This document shows, piece by piece, positions 25,762 through 36,427 of a stretch of 64,000 nucleotides of DNA. Below the pieces are notes generated by a model. The model was not told the origin of the DNA, did not search any database, and saw nothing but the letters and a program-made list of their open reading frames with translations. Each line of letters opens with the position of its first letter. The first letter of the stretch is position 1. The DNA comes from CAILZL01 sp049840395 (GTDB taxonomy: Bacteria; Pseudomonadota; Gammaproteobacteria; Steroidobacterales; Steroidobacteraceae). The stretch is from contig JASGLD010000005.1 in assembly GCA_049840395.1 (NCBI GenBank), positions 1 through 64,000 of the forward strand, in the 5' to 3' direction. The position numbers and the translations under genes are program-made.

Positions 25762-27342
25762 TTAAGCGACGCCGATCTGTTTGCAGGCAACGTCCGCTAG
25801 TGAACTCATTGCAGTGTCATGACGCGCCGCAGCCAGTGCCTGTAATTGCCCACGTTGCATCTCGCTTAGTTCGCCATGGGGTACTGCGCCGAATAAGGCG
25901 GCGTCTTGAGCAGTACGCACCGCGGCCTGTGGCAGTGCATCCGGACCACTAAGACGGAACGACAGCGGTGACAACGGGCCGAACATCAGTGCGCGCGTGA
26001 GTTGTGGCCAGTGCTTAAGCTCGGGCTCAACGCCAGCGAGACGCGCGAAACACAGCGCCAGTGTGTGCATGGGAATACTCGGCTCATGCACGGCACGACC
26101 ATAGGCCTGATACAGCGCCAGACCCGCTTGCAACTCTTCATGCGATAAACAATCGCGGATACCGCTCCAGTAATAAGTGAGCCAGCGTGCCTGCAATTCC
26201 AATACCGGAAAGGTGGGGCCGATCAGATCGAACAGCCCTAGAAACGCCAGTCCGGGAAATTGTGGATGCACAGTGTGCGCATATAGATCCAGATCGTTCT
26301 GGGTGACATTGAGTTGCTGACGCAAGGCTTTGCTTAAGAACGGCAGATGCAGATCGAAGCCGGTACCGAAGATGATGGCGTCGACTTCGGTCGTTGAACC
26401 GTCATTGAACTGCACCTGCGTGCCATCGATGCGCGACAGCCATGGCTTGGCAATGATGCGACCTTCCGCCACCAGCGACAGGAAGTGCTGGTTCTGCGTG
26501 ATGCCTGCCTCAAGAATGTTATCGGCCGGCTTGAGCGCACCGAAATCTTGTGGCTGTCCACTCGTGCCCACCACAAATTCTTTGAGACCCGCGGCAACCG
26601 CTTCGATAGGAAAGCTCTCTTCTGCCAGCGCGGCAAAGCGTGTGAAGGCCAGGTGTTCCACCGGCACGCCATCCACCGTCTTGCGCAGCACATAGCGCTG
26701 ACGACGTTGGGTGGAAATCACCGCAACACCGTTCAATGCCAGTTCGCTGGCGATCTCCAGCGCACTGATGCTGCCACCGGCCACCAATACGCGCATGCCG
26801 CGAAACTGCGCCGCCTGTTTGTAATTGAAGGTGTGCAGCATGCCGCCCTTGCCGGTGAAGGAGGCCATGCCTTCAACAGCGGGCATACGTGGCTTGTTGT
26901 AGCGGCCGGAAGCAACAATGGCACGATCGAAATGCATGGACTGCACCGCGCCATCGGCATCCAGATAACCGACGCGCCAGCCGTCGGCCTGCTGTGACAG
27001 TTCGATGACCCGCGTATTCAAGTACACATGCGAATTCAGTCCAAACTCGCGCGCGTAGTTCTGCAGATAGGCATGCATCTGCCGGTTGCTGGGATGCATT
27101 GGGGCATCGGGCGCATGCGGCAGATCGCTAAACGCGGTCATCACGCGGCTGGTGTTGGTGTGCATGGCCGGCCACACACCGCTGTACGCGGCATCGCCGG
27201 ACCATTGCCCGCCGACGCTACCACCCTGCTCGAAAATCACCGGCTCGAAGCCGTGCTGCTTGAGATATTTAGCCGCGGCCAGACCGGCCGGTCCCGCGCC
27301 GATGATGGCTATCCGCTGGCCTGTATGTGAATCGCTGCGCAT
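25762..27342 (-). CDS. Flavin-containing monooxygenase-like NAD(P)-binding oxidoreductase
   Basis: 526 residues. First Rossmann motif IAIIGAGPAGLAAAKYL for FAD. EQGGSVGGQWSGDAAYSG and HTNTSRVMTAFSDLP match the FMO/Baeyer-Villiger class. Second Rossmann motif VLVAGGSISALEIASELAL for NADPH (GxSxxA variant), and FGTGFDLHLPFLS near the C-terminus corresponds to the ATGY-like motif. It is a cytoplasmic enzyme that probably hydroxylates or oxidises a hydrophobic substrate. The substrate is unknown. It lies upstream of and in line with the cytochrome c gene. Confidence 0.85.
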   Translation of the reverse strand: MRSDSHTGQRIAIIGAGPAGLAAAKYLKQHGFEPVIFEQGGSVGGQWSGDAAYSGVWPAMHTNTSRVMTAFSDLPHAPDAPMHPSNRQMHAYLQNYAREFGLNSHVYLNTRVIELSQQADGWRVGYLDADGAVQSMHFDRAIVASGRYNKPRMPAVEGMASFTGKGGMLHTFNYKQAAQFRGMRVLVAGGSISALEIASELALNGVAVISTQRRQRYVLRKTVDGVPVEHLAFTRFAALAEESFPIEAVAAGLKEFVVGTSGQPQDFGALKPADNILEAGITQNQHFLSLVAEGRIIAKPWLSRIDGTQVQFNDGSTTEVDAIIFGTGFDLHLPFLSKALRQQLNVTQNDLDLYAHTVHPQFPGLAFLGLFDLIGPTFPVLELQARWLTYYWSGIRDCLSHEELQAGLALYQAYGRAVHEPSIPMHTLALCFARLAGVEPELKHWPQLTRALMFGPLSPLSFRLSGPDALPQAAVRTAQDAALFGAVPHGELSEMQRGQLQALAAARHDTAMSSLADVACKQIGVA

Positions 27343-27535
27343 GACTAACTCCCGTTGCTATTGATATTCGCCAACACGGCAGAGCCGGTTGCATCACGGG
27401 GCGCAGATTAGTCAGGCGCCGGGCAGGCGTTTCCTAAGAATTAATTCGCCAAATCCTAAAATTTTCTTCACTGCCGGATGTCGCCCGGCGCACGGCCCGG
27501 CCATAATGACCGGACAACTGGCAGCCGCTTCCACC

Positions 27536-28021
27536 ATGGCGAACCCGCTTACACAAGAATTGATCGACCACATCGAGTCGAACGAAGTGTCGATTTACAT
27601 GGCGACCTGCGACACGCAGCGCACACTGCGCGGTACGCGCGCCTATGCCTGTCGTATGGCGGCCGATGGCCCGAGCATCACTACCTGGATCAAGGTAGAG
27701 GGCAACGATGCCGTGCTGGCCAACATCAAGAACAGCGGCCGACTGGCGCTGGTGATCTGCAATGTGGAAAGCAACAAGGCGCTGCAGTTGAAGGCCATTG
27801 ATGCACGCATCACCGATATTCGCAGTGACGACTACCCGCGCCTGCTCACCTATCAACAGGGCTTCATCGCCAAAACGTCCAGCCTGGGTTATCCCGCAGA
27901 TGTGATGCGCACCCACATCCATTTTCGTGTGGACGCGCTGGTGGCAGTGCAGTTCACACCGATAGCCGCATTCACCCAGACGCCGGGTCCGAAGGCAGGC
28001 ACGCAGGTGGGCGCCGCATGA
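27536..28021 (+). CDS. PNPOx-fold (pyridoxamine 5'-phosphate oxidase-like) protein
   Basis: 161 residues from the ATG at 27536; an ATG at 27506 in frame is an alternative, and neither has a strong ribosome site. Split-barrel flavin-binding pattern: IESNEVSIYMATCDTQRTLRG, ITTWIKVEGNDAVLANIKNSG, LALVICNVESNKALQLKAID. The enzyme would bind FMN or F420-like cofactors, or act as a sensor. It overlaps the next gene by four bases (ATGA), and that gene has the same fold at its start, so the two are likely partners. Confidence 0.75.
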   Translation: MANPLTQELIDHIESNEVSIYMATCDTQRTLRGTRAYACRMAADGPSITTWIKVEGNDAVLANIKNSGRLALVICNVESNKALQLKAIDARITDIRSDDYPRLLTYQQGFIAKTSSLGYPADVMRTHIHFRVDALVAVQFTPIAAFTQTPGPKAGTQVGAA

Positions 28022-29379
28022 CCGCCATGAACTTTGCACTGGAAGATCTGCGTAACTGCATGGATGGCGTCATTCCCGGCAGCATTTCCACCTGCGCCGC
28101 CGATGGCATGCCCAATGTATCGTTCCTGTCGAACATCGAATTCGTCGATCCCGAACATGTCGCGCTGTCGTTCCAGTTCTTCAACAAGACGCGTGAGAAC
28201 ATCCTGCAGCATCCCTTCGCCGAATTGGGGATGGTCGATCCTTACACCGGTGCGACTTATCGCCTGCAGCTGCAATATCTGCGTACCGAAACCGAAGGTC
28301 CGATATTCGAACGCATGAAAGCCAAGCTGAGCGGCGTGGCCTCGCATGAAGGCATGACCGGCATCTTCAAACTGCGTGGTTCGGATATTTATCGCGTACT
28401 GAGTATCGACCTGCCACCCGGCGATTACCTGCCCGCACCCAAACCGCGGCGTAATCTGCTGGCTGCCACCCGCTGCTACGCAACCAACATCAATACCTGT
28501 CACGATCTCGACGAACTGTTGGAAGTAACGCTGCGCGGCCTGCATGACTATCTCGGCATCAAGCACGCCATGATCCTGATGCTCGATAGCGCAGGACAGA
28601 AGCTGTTCACCGTCGGCAGCCATGGCTATGAAACCTCCGGCGCCGGTGCGGAAATTCCACTGGGCCAGGGCATCATCGGTGTGGCTGCGCGCGAACGTTG
28701 CCCGATTCGTATCAGCTTCATCGCCAGCGACTACAGCTATGGCCGCGCCATTCGCGAGAGCCTGGCGCAAGGCGAACTGGCCGCACAGTTGGAAACCACC
28801 ATCCCCTTCGCCGGCCTGCCCGACCCGCACAGTCAGATCGCCGTGCCCATCATGGCGCCGCAAAAACTATTGGGCGTGCTGTATGCAGACAGCCATGAAG
28901 ACATGCACTTCAGCTACGAAGACGAAGACATGTTGATGGTGATCGCCTCGCAGCTGGGCAGCGCGATTGCCTCACTACCGAACAACATTGATGGCGATGC
29001 AGTCAGCGAAACTATCCCTACTATTACTCCTGCATCCAGCCAGGCCATTGCCGTGCGACACTTCGCCGAAAACGACAGCGTGTTTCTCGATGACGCTTAC
29101 TTGATCAAGGGCATCGCCGGTTCGATTCTGTGGACGCTGCTCAACGACTACGTGCAATCGGGCCGCAAGGAATTCACCAACCGTGGTTTACGCCTGGACC
29201 CGCGGCTGCGCTTCCCCGACATCAACGACAATTTGGAAGCACGCTTGATCTTGCTGCAGAAACGTCTACTGGATCGCGATGTGCCGATTCAGTTGGAGAA
29301 GACCGGGCGCGGCCGATTTGCCTTGAATATAAGCGCCAAACTGGAGCTGCACGAAGTGCCGGGAAGCGGCCGACGATAA
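28018..29379 (+). CDS. PNPOx-GAF fusion protein with winged-helix-like C-terminus
   Basis: 453 residues. Residues 1-140 form a second PNPOx-like barrel (VIPGSISTCAADGMPNVSFL, QFFNKTRENILQHPFAELG). Residues 165-330 form a GAF domain (HDLDELLEVTLRGLHDYLGI, AEIPLGQGIIGVAARE, HSQIAVPIMAPQKLLGVLYA, DEDMLMVIASQLGSAI). The last 90 residues (FLDDAYLIKGIAGSILWTLL, RLILLQKRLLDRDVPIQLEK) look like a small helical output domain. No kinase, cyclase or HTH motif is definite. A redox or flavin sensor role is inferred from the domain mix. It is coupled to the upstream PNPOx gene and followed by a methyltransferase gene after 40 bases. Confidence 0.75.
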   Translation: MTAMNFALEDLRNCMDGVIPGSISTCAADGMPNVSFLSNIEFVDPEHVALSFQFFNKTRENILQHPFAELGMVDPYTGATYRLQLQYLRTETEGPIFERMKAKLSGVASHEGMTGIFKLRGSDIYRVLSIDLPPGDYLPAPKPRRNLLAATRCYATNINTCHDLDELLEVTLRGLHDYLGIKHAMILMLDSAGQKLFTVGSHGYETSGAGAEIPLGQGIIGVAARERCPIRISFIASDYSYGRAIRESLAQGELAAQLETTIPFAGLPDPHSQIAVPIMAPQKLLGVLYADSHEDMHFSYEDEDMLMVIASQLGSAIASLPNNIDGDAVSETIPTITPASSQAIAVRHFAENDSVFLDDAYLIKGIAGSILWTLLNDYVQSGRKEFTNRGLRLDPRLRFPDINDNLEARLILLQKRLLDRDVPIQLEKTGRGRFALNISAKLELHEVPGSGRR

Positions 29380-29421
29380 GCAATAGCAAGACTTGCTTCT
29401 TAAGCGCTTAGCTCAATCATC

Positions 29422-30114
29422 ATGCATCAAGACCAAATCAAGGCGCTATTCGATCAGCAAGCTGCGGGTTACGACATTCAGTGGGCCAAGACCGCACCGA
29501 TACGACACTGTCTGCACCTGCTGCTGGCTTCATTCTTTGCCGAGCTGCCCAAGGACGCACGAATTCTATGTGTGGGCGTCGGCACCGGTGCAGAACTAGC
29601 CTTTCTCGCGCAACAGCACCCTCATTGGTCCTTCACCGTTGTAGAACCTTCCGGCGGCATGCTGGATGTCTGTCGACAACGCACCGAGAAAGAAGGATTT
29701 GCGTCACGCTGTATTTTTCATGCCGGCTACCTTGAGTCGCTTCCGGTAAGTGCGCCACACAACGCCGCCACATGCTTCCTGGTATCACAGTTCATTCTCG
29801 ATCAGCGAACACGCTCTGAATTCTTTCGCGCCATTGCCAGCCGGCTTGAGCCAGGAGGCCTGCTCGCCAGCTCAGACCTGGCGGCAGAGTTGAACTCGCC
29901 CGAATACGAAGTGCTGTTCCCTGCCTGGATGAACATTATGTCGGCCGACAGTTCACGCGAGAGTGCAAATCGTATGCGCCAGACCTACGCACAGGACGTC
30001 GGAGTGCTGGCGCCCAACCAAATTGCATTGATCATTGAAGCAGGCGGCTTTCAATCCTCGATCCAGTTCTTCCAGGCCGGATTGATACATGCCTGGATAT
30101 CAAGACGCACTTAG
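29422..30114 (+). CDS. Class I SAM-dependent methyltransferase
   Basis: 230 residues. Motif I is ARILCVGVGTGAELAFLAQQ and motif II VVEPSGGMLDVCRQR, then LVSQFILDQRTRSEFFRAIA and RLEPGGLLASSDLA, the standard Rossmann methyltransferase order. It is cytoplasmic, and its substrate is unknown. It lies 40 bases after the PNPOx-GAF gene and about 250 bases before the NRPS gene on the same strand. It could tailor the NRPS product or belong to the upstream pair. Confidence 0.8.
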   Translation: MHQDQIKALFDQQAAGYDIQWAKTAPIRHCLHLLLASFFAELPKDARILCVGVGTGAELAFLAQQHPHWSFTVVEPSGGMLDVCRQRTEKEGFASRCIFHAGYLESLPVSAPHNAATCFLVSQFILDQRTRSEFFRAIASRLEPGGLLASSDLAAELNSPEYEVLFPAWMNIMSADSSRESANRMRQTYAQDVGVLAPNQIALIIEAGGFQSSIQFFQAGLIHAWISRRT

Positions 30115-30361
30115 CCGGATACTGCTAGCGAACACAGAGTTACTAGCGAATTAACGCTTGTCAGCGCCCGCCTACAAGCGACGTCCATGGGTACAACAAC
30201 TGATAACTGCGTCACGCTTATGCGTGGCATTAAATCAGGGCATTCGTTCAGATTGGTACCGGATCGCACATAAGATTTCTCAGCGTTGTTAGTATCGATG
30301 AGCAACTCAACACCCATTGATATGCCCATCAGTAAGCCATGGATAGTCTCTGGAAATTGTG

Positions 30362-33300
30362 ATGACCGATTCGCCTGATTTCACACAAGTACCCACTCTT
30401 GTTCACCATTTACGCAATCAGGCACGGTCCGCTGCGCAGCAAGTTGTTTTCCGGTTTGTGGATGATCATGGCGAGTATGCGCAGCTGTGTTACGACAGCC
30501 TGGACCAACAGGCACGCCGACTTGCTGCACGCCTGCAAGCACTGGGTATGACCGGGCAACGGGCGGTGCTGATGCATCCACCCGGTCCCGAATATGTGCT
30601 GGCGTTGCTGGGCTGCTTTTATGCAGGCGTGGTGGCGGTGCCCGCCTACCCGCCACGTTTCAATCGCCCGATGGAACGCCTGCGCGATCTGGTTGTAGAT
30701 GCAGATGCTCGACTGGCATTGACCACACAAACAGCACTACAACGTATTCAAAAACAAGCCAGCACCGATGTGGCGCTATCTGGGCTGAGCTGGTTAGCCA
30801 CCGATGATCTGCCTGCGGACTGTTCTGCCGACAGCTGGACTCAACCCTCACTGGATGCCGATTCGATTGCGTTACTGCAATACACCTCGGGTTCCACCAG
30901 CGCACCCAAAGGTGTAGTCATCACTCACGGGTGTTTTCGCAATAACGTGCAAAGCATGGCGCAGGCGCTTAACGTCACCGCTGACGATCGCCTGGTGACC
31001 TGGCTACCGCCCTACCATGACATGGGCCTGGTGGGTGGATTGCTCGCGCCCTTGTTTGTCGGCATGGAAGCGGTGGTGTTATCGCCGGTCTCATTCATGC
31101 AGCGTCCACTGCGTTGGCTCAGTGCCATCGCTGAGTATCGAGCCACCATCAGTGGTGGACCCAACTTCGGTTACGAGTTGTGCACGCGCCGCATTACTCA
31201 GGTGCAATGCGAACAACTGGATCTTAGCCATTGGCGCGTGGCGTTCTGTGGTGCGGAGCGAGTGCGCGCCGGCACCTTGCAACAATTTGCAAATCACTTT
31301 GCAACAAGCGGTTTCAAACCCGAAGCGTTTGCGCCCTGCTATGGCATGGCCGAGGCGACGCTGGGCGTGTCATTCAGTACAGAGGGATTGCGTTACGCGG
31401 ATGCCGAATCGCATCAGCCCATCTCGGTGACATCTTCAAGCAATGTCGCTCAACAGATAAGCGTTAGTTGCGGCCGCGTCATTCCCGGCGTGCAGCTGCG
31501 TGTGGTGGATCACCAAACGCTGCAAGTGGTACCAGAAGGCGCCGTAGGTGAATTGTGGATTCAGAGCAATGCCATGGCCAAGGGCTACTGGCGCAAGCCC
31601 GAGCAAACTACGGAAACCTTTAACGTTGCCTTGTCTGGTGAATCGGGCGAGTGGCTGCGCACAGGCGACCTGGGCTTCATGCAACAGGGTGAGCTGCATG
31701 TGTTGGGTCGCTTGAAAGATCTGATCATCATTCGCGGCGTCAATGTTTATCCGGAAGACATCGAAGCATTAGTCGAACGAGTCCATGACGACCTGCGGCC
31801 AGCCGGCGCAGTGGCCTTCAGTATCGAACGCGATAACGAAGAGCAGTTGGTGGTGGTGCAGGAGATCAATCCAGGCGTGAAGGATCTCGATGCGGTCGCG
31901 ATATCGGCACAGATGCAGCGCGTAATTGCCGAGGCCATGCAACTGGCGGTGCAGCATGTGGTGTTGGTGGAACCGGGCGGTGTGCCGCGTACTTCCAGCG
32001 GCAAGGTGCAACGTCGTCGCTGCCGCGAGCTGTATCTCGCGGGACAGCTGCCGGTGATTCATGACAGCAAAGCAGCCAAGAACCCGCTTGTCGCCGCCAC
32101 ACCCGAGCTGGTTAATCAAGTCGCGCACCTGATGGCGGATCTATTGCAAGTGGAAGCACTGGCGCCCGATGACGATTTCTTCTGGCTGGGCGGTCATTCG
32201 TTGCTGGCAACGCAGCTGGCTTCGCGCGTACGCAATGTCTTCGATATAGATTTACCGTTGAGCGTGATTTTCTCCGCGTCTACGCCGCAACGATTGGCAG
32301 CCGAGATAGCCGGCAACAACACCCGCTTTATGCGCACGGCCATCCAGCCCATTCCACGCACCGGTCGCCTGCCGATGACCTTCTCGCAGGAACGCATGTG
32401 GTTGCTGCATCAGATGGACCCGCAGGGCACGGCGTACAACGTCGGCGGCGCTTCATTGATCAGCGGCCCCCTGAATGTCGCGGCGTTATCGCGTGCCTTT
32501 ACTGAAGTGGTGGCTACGCACGAAATTCTGCGTACCCGCTATCGCACTATCCATGGCGAAGCCGATGTGCAAGTGATGCCCGCGCAGCCGGTTGAGGTGA
32601 ACGCAGAAGATCTACGTGATGTGGCTTCGCCAATGGATGTGGCCATGCAGCGCGCCACGCAGCTGACACGCCAGCCCTTCGATATCGCCAATGAATCGTT
32701 GCTACGTATTGCGTTGTATCGCACCGGTGAAAACCAACATGTACTCGCTGCGTGCATCCATCACCTGGTAACGGATGCCTGGTCCATGGGCATCATGGTG
32801 CGTGATTTGTTCGCTTGTTACGACGCCTTGCTCGCCGGTCAACAACCGGCCCTGGTCTCGCCTGCCATCAGCTACATCGACTATGCACACTGGCAACGCC
32901 GGTTCCTGTCCGATCGTCAACTGGATACGCAGCTGGATTACTGGAAGCAACAGCTGCAAGGCGCAGAGGCCATCGAGTTACCGACCGACATGATGCGTCG
33001 TCAGCAACGCTCATCAGCGGGTGGACTCGAGCCCCTGCCCTTGTCCGGCGAGTTGATGGAGTCGATTGGCGAGCTGGCAAAGATGCATGGCGCGACGCCC
33101 TTCATGGTCATGCTGGCGGCCTTTGAAGTGCTGCTATTCCGCTGGACCAGTCGTACCGACCTGGTGGTGGGCGTACCGGTGGCCAATCGCAATTGGCAGG
33201 AATCGGAAGCGCTGATGGGCACGCTGGTCAACACCCTGCCGGTGCGCCTGCGCTTCGATGGCCAGATGAGTTTTACCCAGCTGCTGGGCCTGGTGCGTCA

Positions 33301-36300
33301 GCAAGCATTGGATGCCTATAACCATCAGGATCTACCGTTTGAAAAGCTGATTGCGGAGCTGCGACTGGAGCGTAAGCCCGGCATGTCGCCGCTGGTCAGT
33401 GTCATGTTCGATTACCAGAACACGCCCATCCCCGGACGTAATTCCGGTACGACCACCATGAAGCCACTGTTCCTATCGCGCGGCTCGTCGCAATTCGATT
33501 TGAGTCTGCTGATCATGGACACAGAGTTCGGGCGAGTCGCCGGCGTGGAATACAGCAGCGAGCTGTTCACTGCTAAGACCATACAGCGCATGCTCGGTCA
33601 CTATCTCACGCTGTTGCAGACGGTACTGATCGATCCGAATACGCGCGTGGATCAGCTGCCCTTGCTCACCGATGGCGAGCGGCAAATCCTGTTGCAACAG
33701 TCGCAACGAACCTGTCGTGCAAACGTAGCCATCACACCGTTGATCGAGCGCATCGACACGCAATGTAAGATCAGTGCGCAACGTCTGGCAGTGCAGGATG
33801 CTCGCGTTGCATTGACCTATGCCGAATTGCAGCAACGCGTACTGCACACTAGCGCCTTACTCACGGCACAAGGAGTAGTGGCCGGCCAACGAGTTGCGGT
33901 ATGCATGGAACGCGGCGTCGATCTGGTGGTGGCCTTGTTGGCCGTGCTGCGCTGTGGCGCCGCCTATGTGCCACTGGACCCCAATCATCCGCGCGACCGC
34001 TTAGGTTATGTGATCGAAGATGCTCAACCAGCGCTGTTGCTAACCCAGTCGCATGTCGCGGGTATGCGCGAAATGGCCGGCGAATTGCGCTTGGTATGTA
34101 TTGATCAGCTGTCTGCTGCCGAAGCGCCCGCGATGAGCGCGCCGGCACAATGCGATGAATCGCTGGCCGCGTATGTAATCTATACCTCCGGCTCCACCGG
34201 ACGTCCCAAAGGCGTGGAAGTATCGCGCCGTGCACTGGCCAACTTCATCCAGTCCATGCAGCACACACCCGGCATCACTGCCGATGATCGTTTGTTGTCG
34301 GTGACCACGGTGGCCTTCGATATCTTCGGTCTGGAACTGTACCTGCCGCTGGCGGCAGGCGCGGCTTTGTACGTGGTCAGTACCGAAGTCACCACCGATG
34401 GCGATCGGCTGCAGGCCTTGATGCGTGACTGGCAAACCAGCTTCATGCAAGCCACACCGGCCACCTGGAAGATGCTGCTCGAAACCGGCTGGCGTGGCGA
34501 CTCACGTCTCAAAGTGTTGTGCGGTGGCGAAGCGTTTCCGCGTGAGCTGGCGCAGCGTCTGCAGCAATGCGCCGGCTCGGTGTGGAACATGTATGGCCCC
34601 ACTGAAACCACTATCTGGTCAACCGTGCAACGCGTGGTGTCCAGCGATGAACCCCTGGTGCCCATCGGCGATCCCATTGATGAAACCAGCATCTACATTC
34701 TCGATCAGCATCGACAGCTGGTGCCGCAGGGCGTGGCAGGCGAAATCTGGATCGGTGGTCTTGGTGTCGCCAATGGCTACTTCCATCGCGCCGAACTCAC
34801 TGCCGAAAAATTCTGCGTCGATCCGTTCATGGCGGCCGACAAGCCGCAGCATGCACGCATGTATCGCACCGGCGATGCCGGACGCTGGCGCGCCAACGGT
34901 GTGCTCGATCATCTGGGACGCTTGGACGATCAGATCAAGATTCGCGGCTTCCGTATCGAGCCCGGTGAAATCGAACAGATCCTCAAGGAACATGCCGGCG
35001 TGCAAGATGCCGTGGTCCTTGCTCGCGAGATACGCCCCGGCGACATGCGCTTGATTGCCTACTATGTGCCGGTCGATACGCAATACAGCGTGAGTGGCTT
35101 GCCCACCGCCGAATTGTTAGAGCCACTACGACGACGCTTACCGGCTTACATGGTGCCCACTGCCTTTGTGCCCATGGCCCTGTTCCCCACTACGCCCAAT
35201 AACAAGATCGATCGGCGCGCCCTGCCAACGCCATCATTGGATGTAGCCGCTTCCGATTCCGAATACGTGGCACCACGCGATGAGCTGGAACAGTCATTGG
35301 TAGCGATGTGGCAGGACCTATTGCAGGTGGCCAGAGTCGGCATTCGCGACAACTTCTTCCTGCTCGGCGGGCATTCATTGTTGGCGGTGCGCTTGTTTGC
35401 GCGAGTGAACACGCAATTCGCCGTCAACCTGCAGATGGCCATGTTGTTCGAACGTCCCACGATTGAATATCTGGCCGAAGCCATTCGTGAGGCACGCAAC
35501 CGATTGTCTGCGATGGGGTCTGCAACAGGATCTGAAGCAGGCGCGCAAACTGCAGCGCGCACCGATGTTCAATTTGAACATCTGGTGCCCATCCACCGTG
35601 GCGGTCGCAAGCCACCGCTATTCTGTGTGCATGGCGCCGGTGGCAATGTGTTGAATCTATGGGCGCTGGCCAAGAGCCTGGGCACCGATCAGCCCTTCTT
35701 CGGCATTCAAGCACGTGGCGTCGATGGCATTGCCTCGCCCATGACGGATGTTTATCAGATGACCGAGACCTACCTGCGTGAGATCAGACAGGTACAACCC
35801 ACCGGACCCTATCATCTCAGCGGCTACTGTGCCGGTGGCTGGGTGGCATTGGAAATGGCGCGTCGCCTGCGTGCCGAAGGCGAAACGGTTGCGCTGCTGA
35901 TCTTGCTCGATAGCTACTACCCGCGTTCGCAACCGGCTGCGGCGCCACTGCGTCACTTCATAGATGGCGTTCGCACCCATCCCTGGCAGTACTTGAGCGA
36001 ACAGGTGCCCACCGCCATCCATCGCTATGCGGTCGAGGCCAGCTCACAACTACGCATCACGCTCAGTCAGTGGCTGGGTCGTGCCGTGCCGCTGGAATTG
36101 CGCGATTTCTGGTTGACGCATGCCATGGCGCGCGCAGAAGCGCACTACACCCCCAAACGTTATGGCGGCGATGTAGTGCTGGTACGCGCAGCAGATGCCG
36201 ATGCACAGCTGGCCTGGTTGGGTGAAAACATGGGCTGGGATCACACCCTCGCGGGTGCCATCACTCACATCACAGTAAGCGGCAATCATCACACCCTTGC

Positions 36301-36427
36301 CGAGGAACCTCATGTCGGTGTGCTGGCTGCACATCTGCAAGCGGAACTGCTGGCGCGCTCGCAGGAATTCGGTATAGCGCTGCGCACCGGCATGATGCTG
36401 GCTGGCAAACCGGAATCGTTCCGATGA
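30362..36427 (+). CDS. FAAL-PCP-C-A(Gly)-PCP-TE lipopeptide synthetase
   Basis: About 2021 residues from the ATG at 30362 (GGAAA six bases upstream; a GTG just before it is possible). Domain order: fatty acyl-AMP ligase 1-580 (LLQYTSGSTSAPKGVVITHG, LPPYHDMGLVGG, CYGMAEATLGVSF); carrier with Ser613 in WLGGHSLL; condensation domain about 690-1110 with HHLVTDAW at 800; adenylation domain about 1130-1640; carrier with Ser1672 in LLGGHSLL; thioesterase about 1740-2000. The adenylation pocket reads D-I-L-Q-L-G-M-I-W-K (from FDIFGLE, MQATPATW, LCGGEAF, NMYGPTETTIW), which matches glycine-type codes. The thioesterase has GYCAGG, with Cys1823 in place of the usual Ser. Expected product: an N-acyl-glycine lipid or a derivative. 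Its stop overlaps the flippase start. Confidence 0.93.
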   Translation: MTDSPDFTQVPTLVHHLRNQARSAAQQVVFRFVDDHGEYAQLCYDSLDQQARRLAARLQALGMTGQRAVLMHPPGPEYVLALLGCFYAGVVAVPAYPPRFNRPMERLRDLVVDADARLALTTQTALQRIQKQASTDVALSGLSWLATDDLPADCSADSWTQPSLDADSIALLQYTSGSTSAPKGVVITHGCFRNNVQSMAQALNVTADDRLVTWLPPYHDMGLVGGLLAPLFVGMEAVVLSPVSFMQRPLRWLSAIAEYRATISGGPNFGYELCTRRITQVQCEQLDLSHWRVAFCGAERVRAGTLQQFANHFATSGFKPEAFAPCYGMAEATLGVSFSTEGLRYADAESHQPISVTSSSNVAQQISVSCGRVIPGVQLRVVDHQTLQVVPEGAVGELWIQSNAMAKGYWRKPEQTTETFNVALSGESGEWLRTGDLGFMQQGELHVLGRLKDLIIIRGVNVYPEDIEALVERVHDDLRPAGAVAFSIERDNEEQLVVVQEINPGVKDLDAVAISAQMQRVIAEAMQLAVQHVVLVEPGGVPRTSSGKVQRRRCRELYLAGQLPVIHDSKAAKNPLVAATPELVNQVAHLMADLLQVEALAPDDDFFWLGGHSLLATQLASRVRNVFDIDLPLSVIFSASTPQRLAAEIAGNNTRFMRTAIQPIPRTGRLPMTFSQERMWLLHQMDPQGTAYNVGGASLISGPLNVAALSRAFTEVVATHEILRTRYRTIHGEADVQVMPAQPVEVNAEDLRDVASPMDVAMQRATQLTRQPFDIANESLLRIALYRTGENQHVLAACIHHLVTDAWSMGIMVRDLFACYDALLAGQQPALVSPAISYIDYAHWQRRFLSDRQLDTQLDYWKQQLQGAEAIELPTDMMRRQQRSSAGGLEPLPLSGELMESIGELAKMHGATPFMVMLAAFEVLLFRWTSRTDLVVGVPVANRNWQESEALMGTLVNTLPVRLRFDGQMSFTQLLGLVRQQALDAYNHQDLPFEKLIAELRLERKPGMSPLVSVMFDYQNTPIPGRNSGTTTMKPLFLSRGSSQFDLSLLIMDTEFGRVAGVEYSSELFTAKTIQRMLGHYLTLLQTVLIDPNTRVDQLPLLTDGERQILLQQSQRTCRANVAITPLIERIDTQCKISAQRLAVQDARVALTYAELQQRVLHTSALLTAQGVVAGQRVAVCMERGVDLVVALLAVLRCGAAYVPLDPNHPRDRLGYVIEDAQPALLLTQSHVAGMREMAGELRLVCIDQLSAAEAPAMSAPAQCDESLAAYVIYTSGSTGRPKGVEVSRRALANFIQSMQHTPGITADDRLLSVTTVAFDIFGLELYLPLAAGAALYVVSTEVTTDGDRLQALMRDWQTSFMQATPATWKMLLETGWRGDSRLKVLCGGEAFPRELAQRLQQCAGSVWNMYGPTETTIWSTVQRVVSSDEPLVPIGDPIDETSIYILDQHRQLVPQGVAGEIWIGGLGVANGYFHRAELTAEKFCVDPFMAADKPQHARMYRTGDAGRWRANGVLDHLGRLDDQIKIRGFRIEPGEIEQILKEHAGVQDAVVLAREIRPGDMRLIAYYVPVDTQYSVSGLPTAELLEPLRRRLPAYMVPTAFVPMALFPTTPNNKIDRRALPTPSLDVAASDSEYVAPRDELEQSLVAMWQDLLQVARVGIRDNFFLLGGHSLLAVRLFARVNTQFAVNLQMAMLFERPTIEYLAEAIREARNRLSAMGSATGSEAGAQTAARTDVQFEHLVPIHRGGRKPPLFCVHGAGGNVLNLWALAKSLGTDQPFFGIQARGVDGIASPMTDVYQMTETYLREIRQVQPTGPYHLSGYCAGGWVALEMARRLRAEGETVALLILLDSYYPRSQPAAAPLRHFIDGVRTHPWQYLSEQVPTAIHRYAVEASSQLRITLSQWLGRAVPLELRDFWLTHAMARAEAHYTPKRYGGDVVLVRAADADAQLAWLGENMGWDHTLAGAITHITVSGNHHTLAEEPHVGVLAAHLQAELLARSQEFGIALRTGMMLAGKPESFR

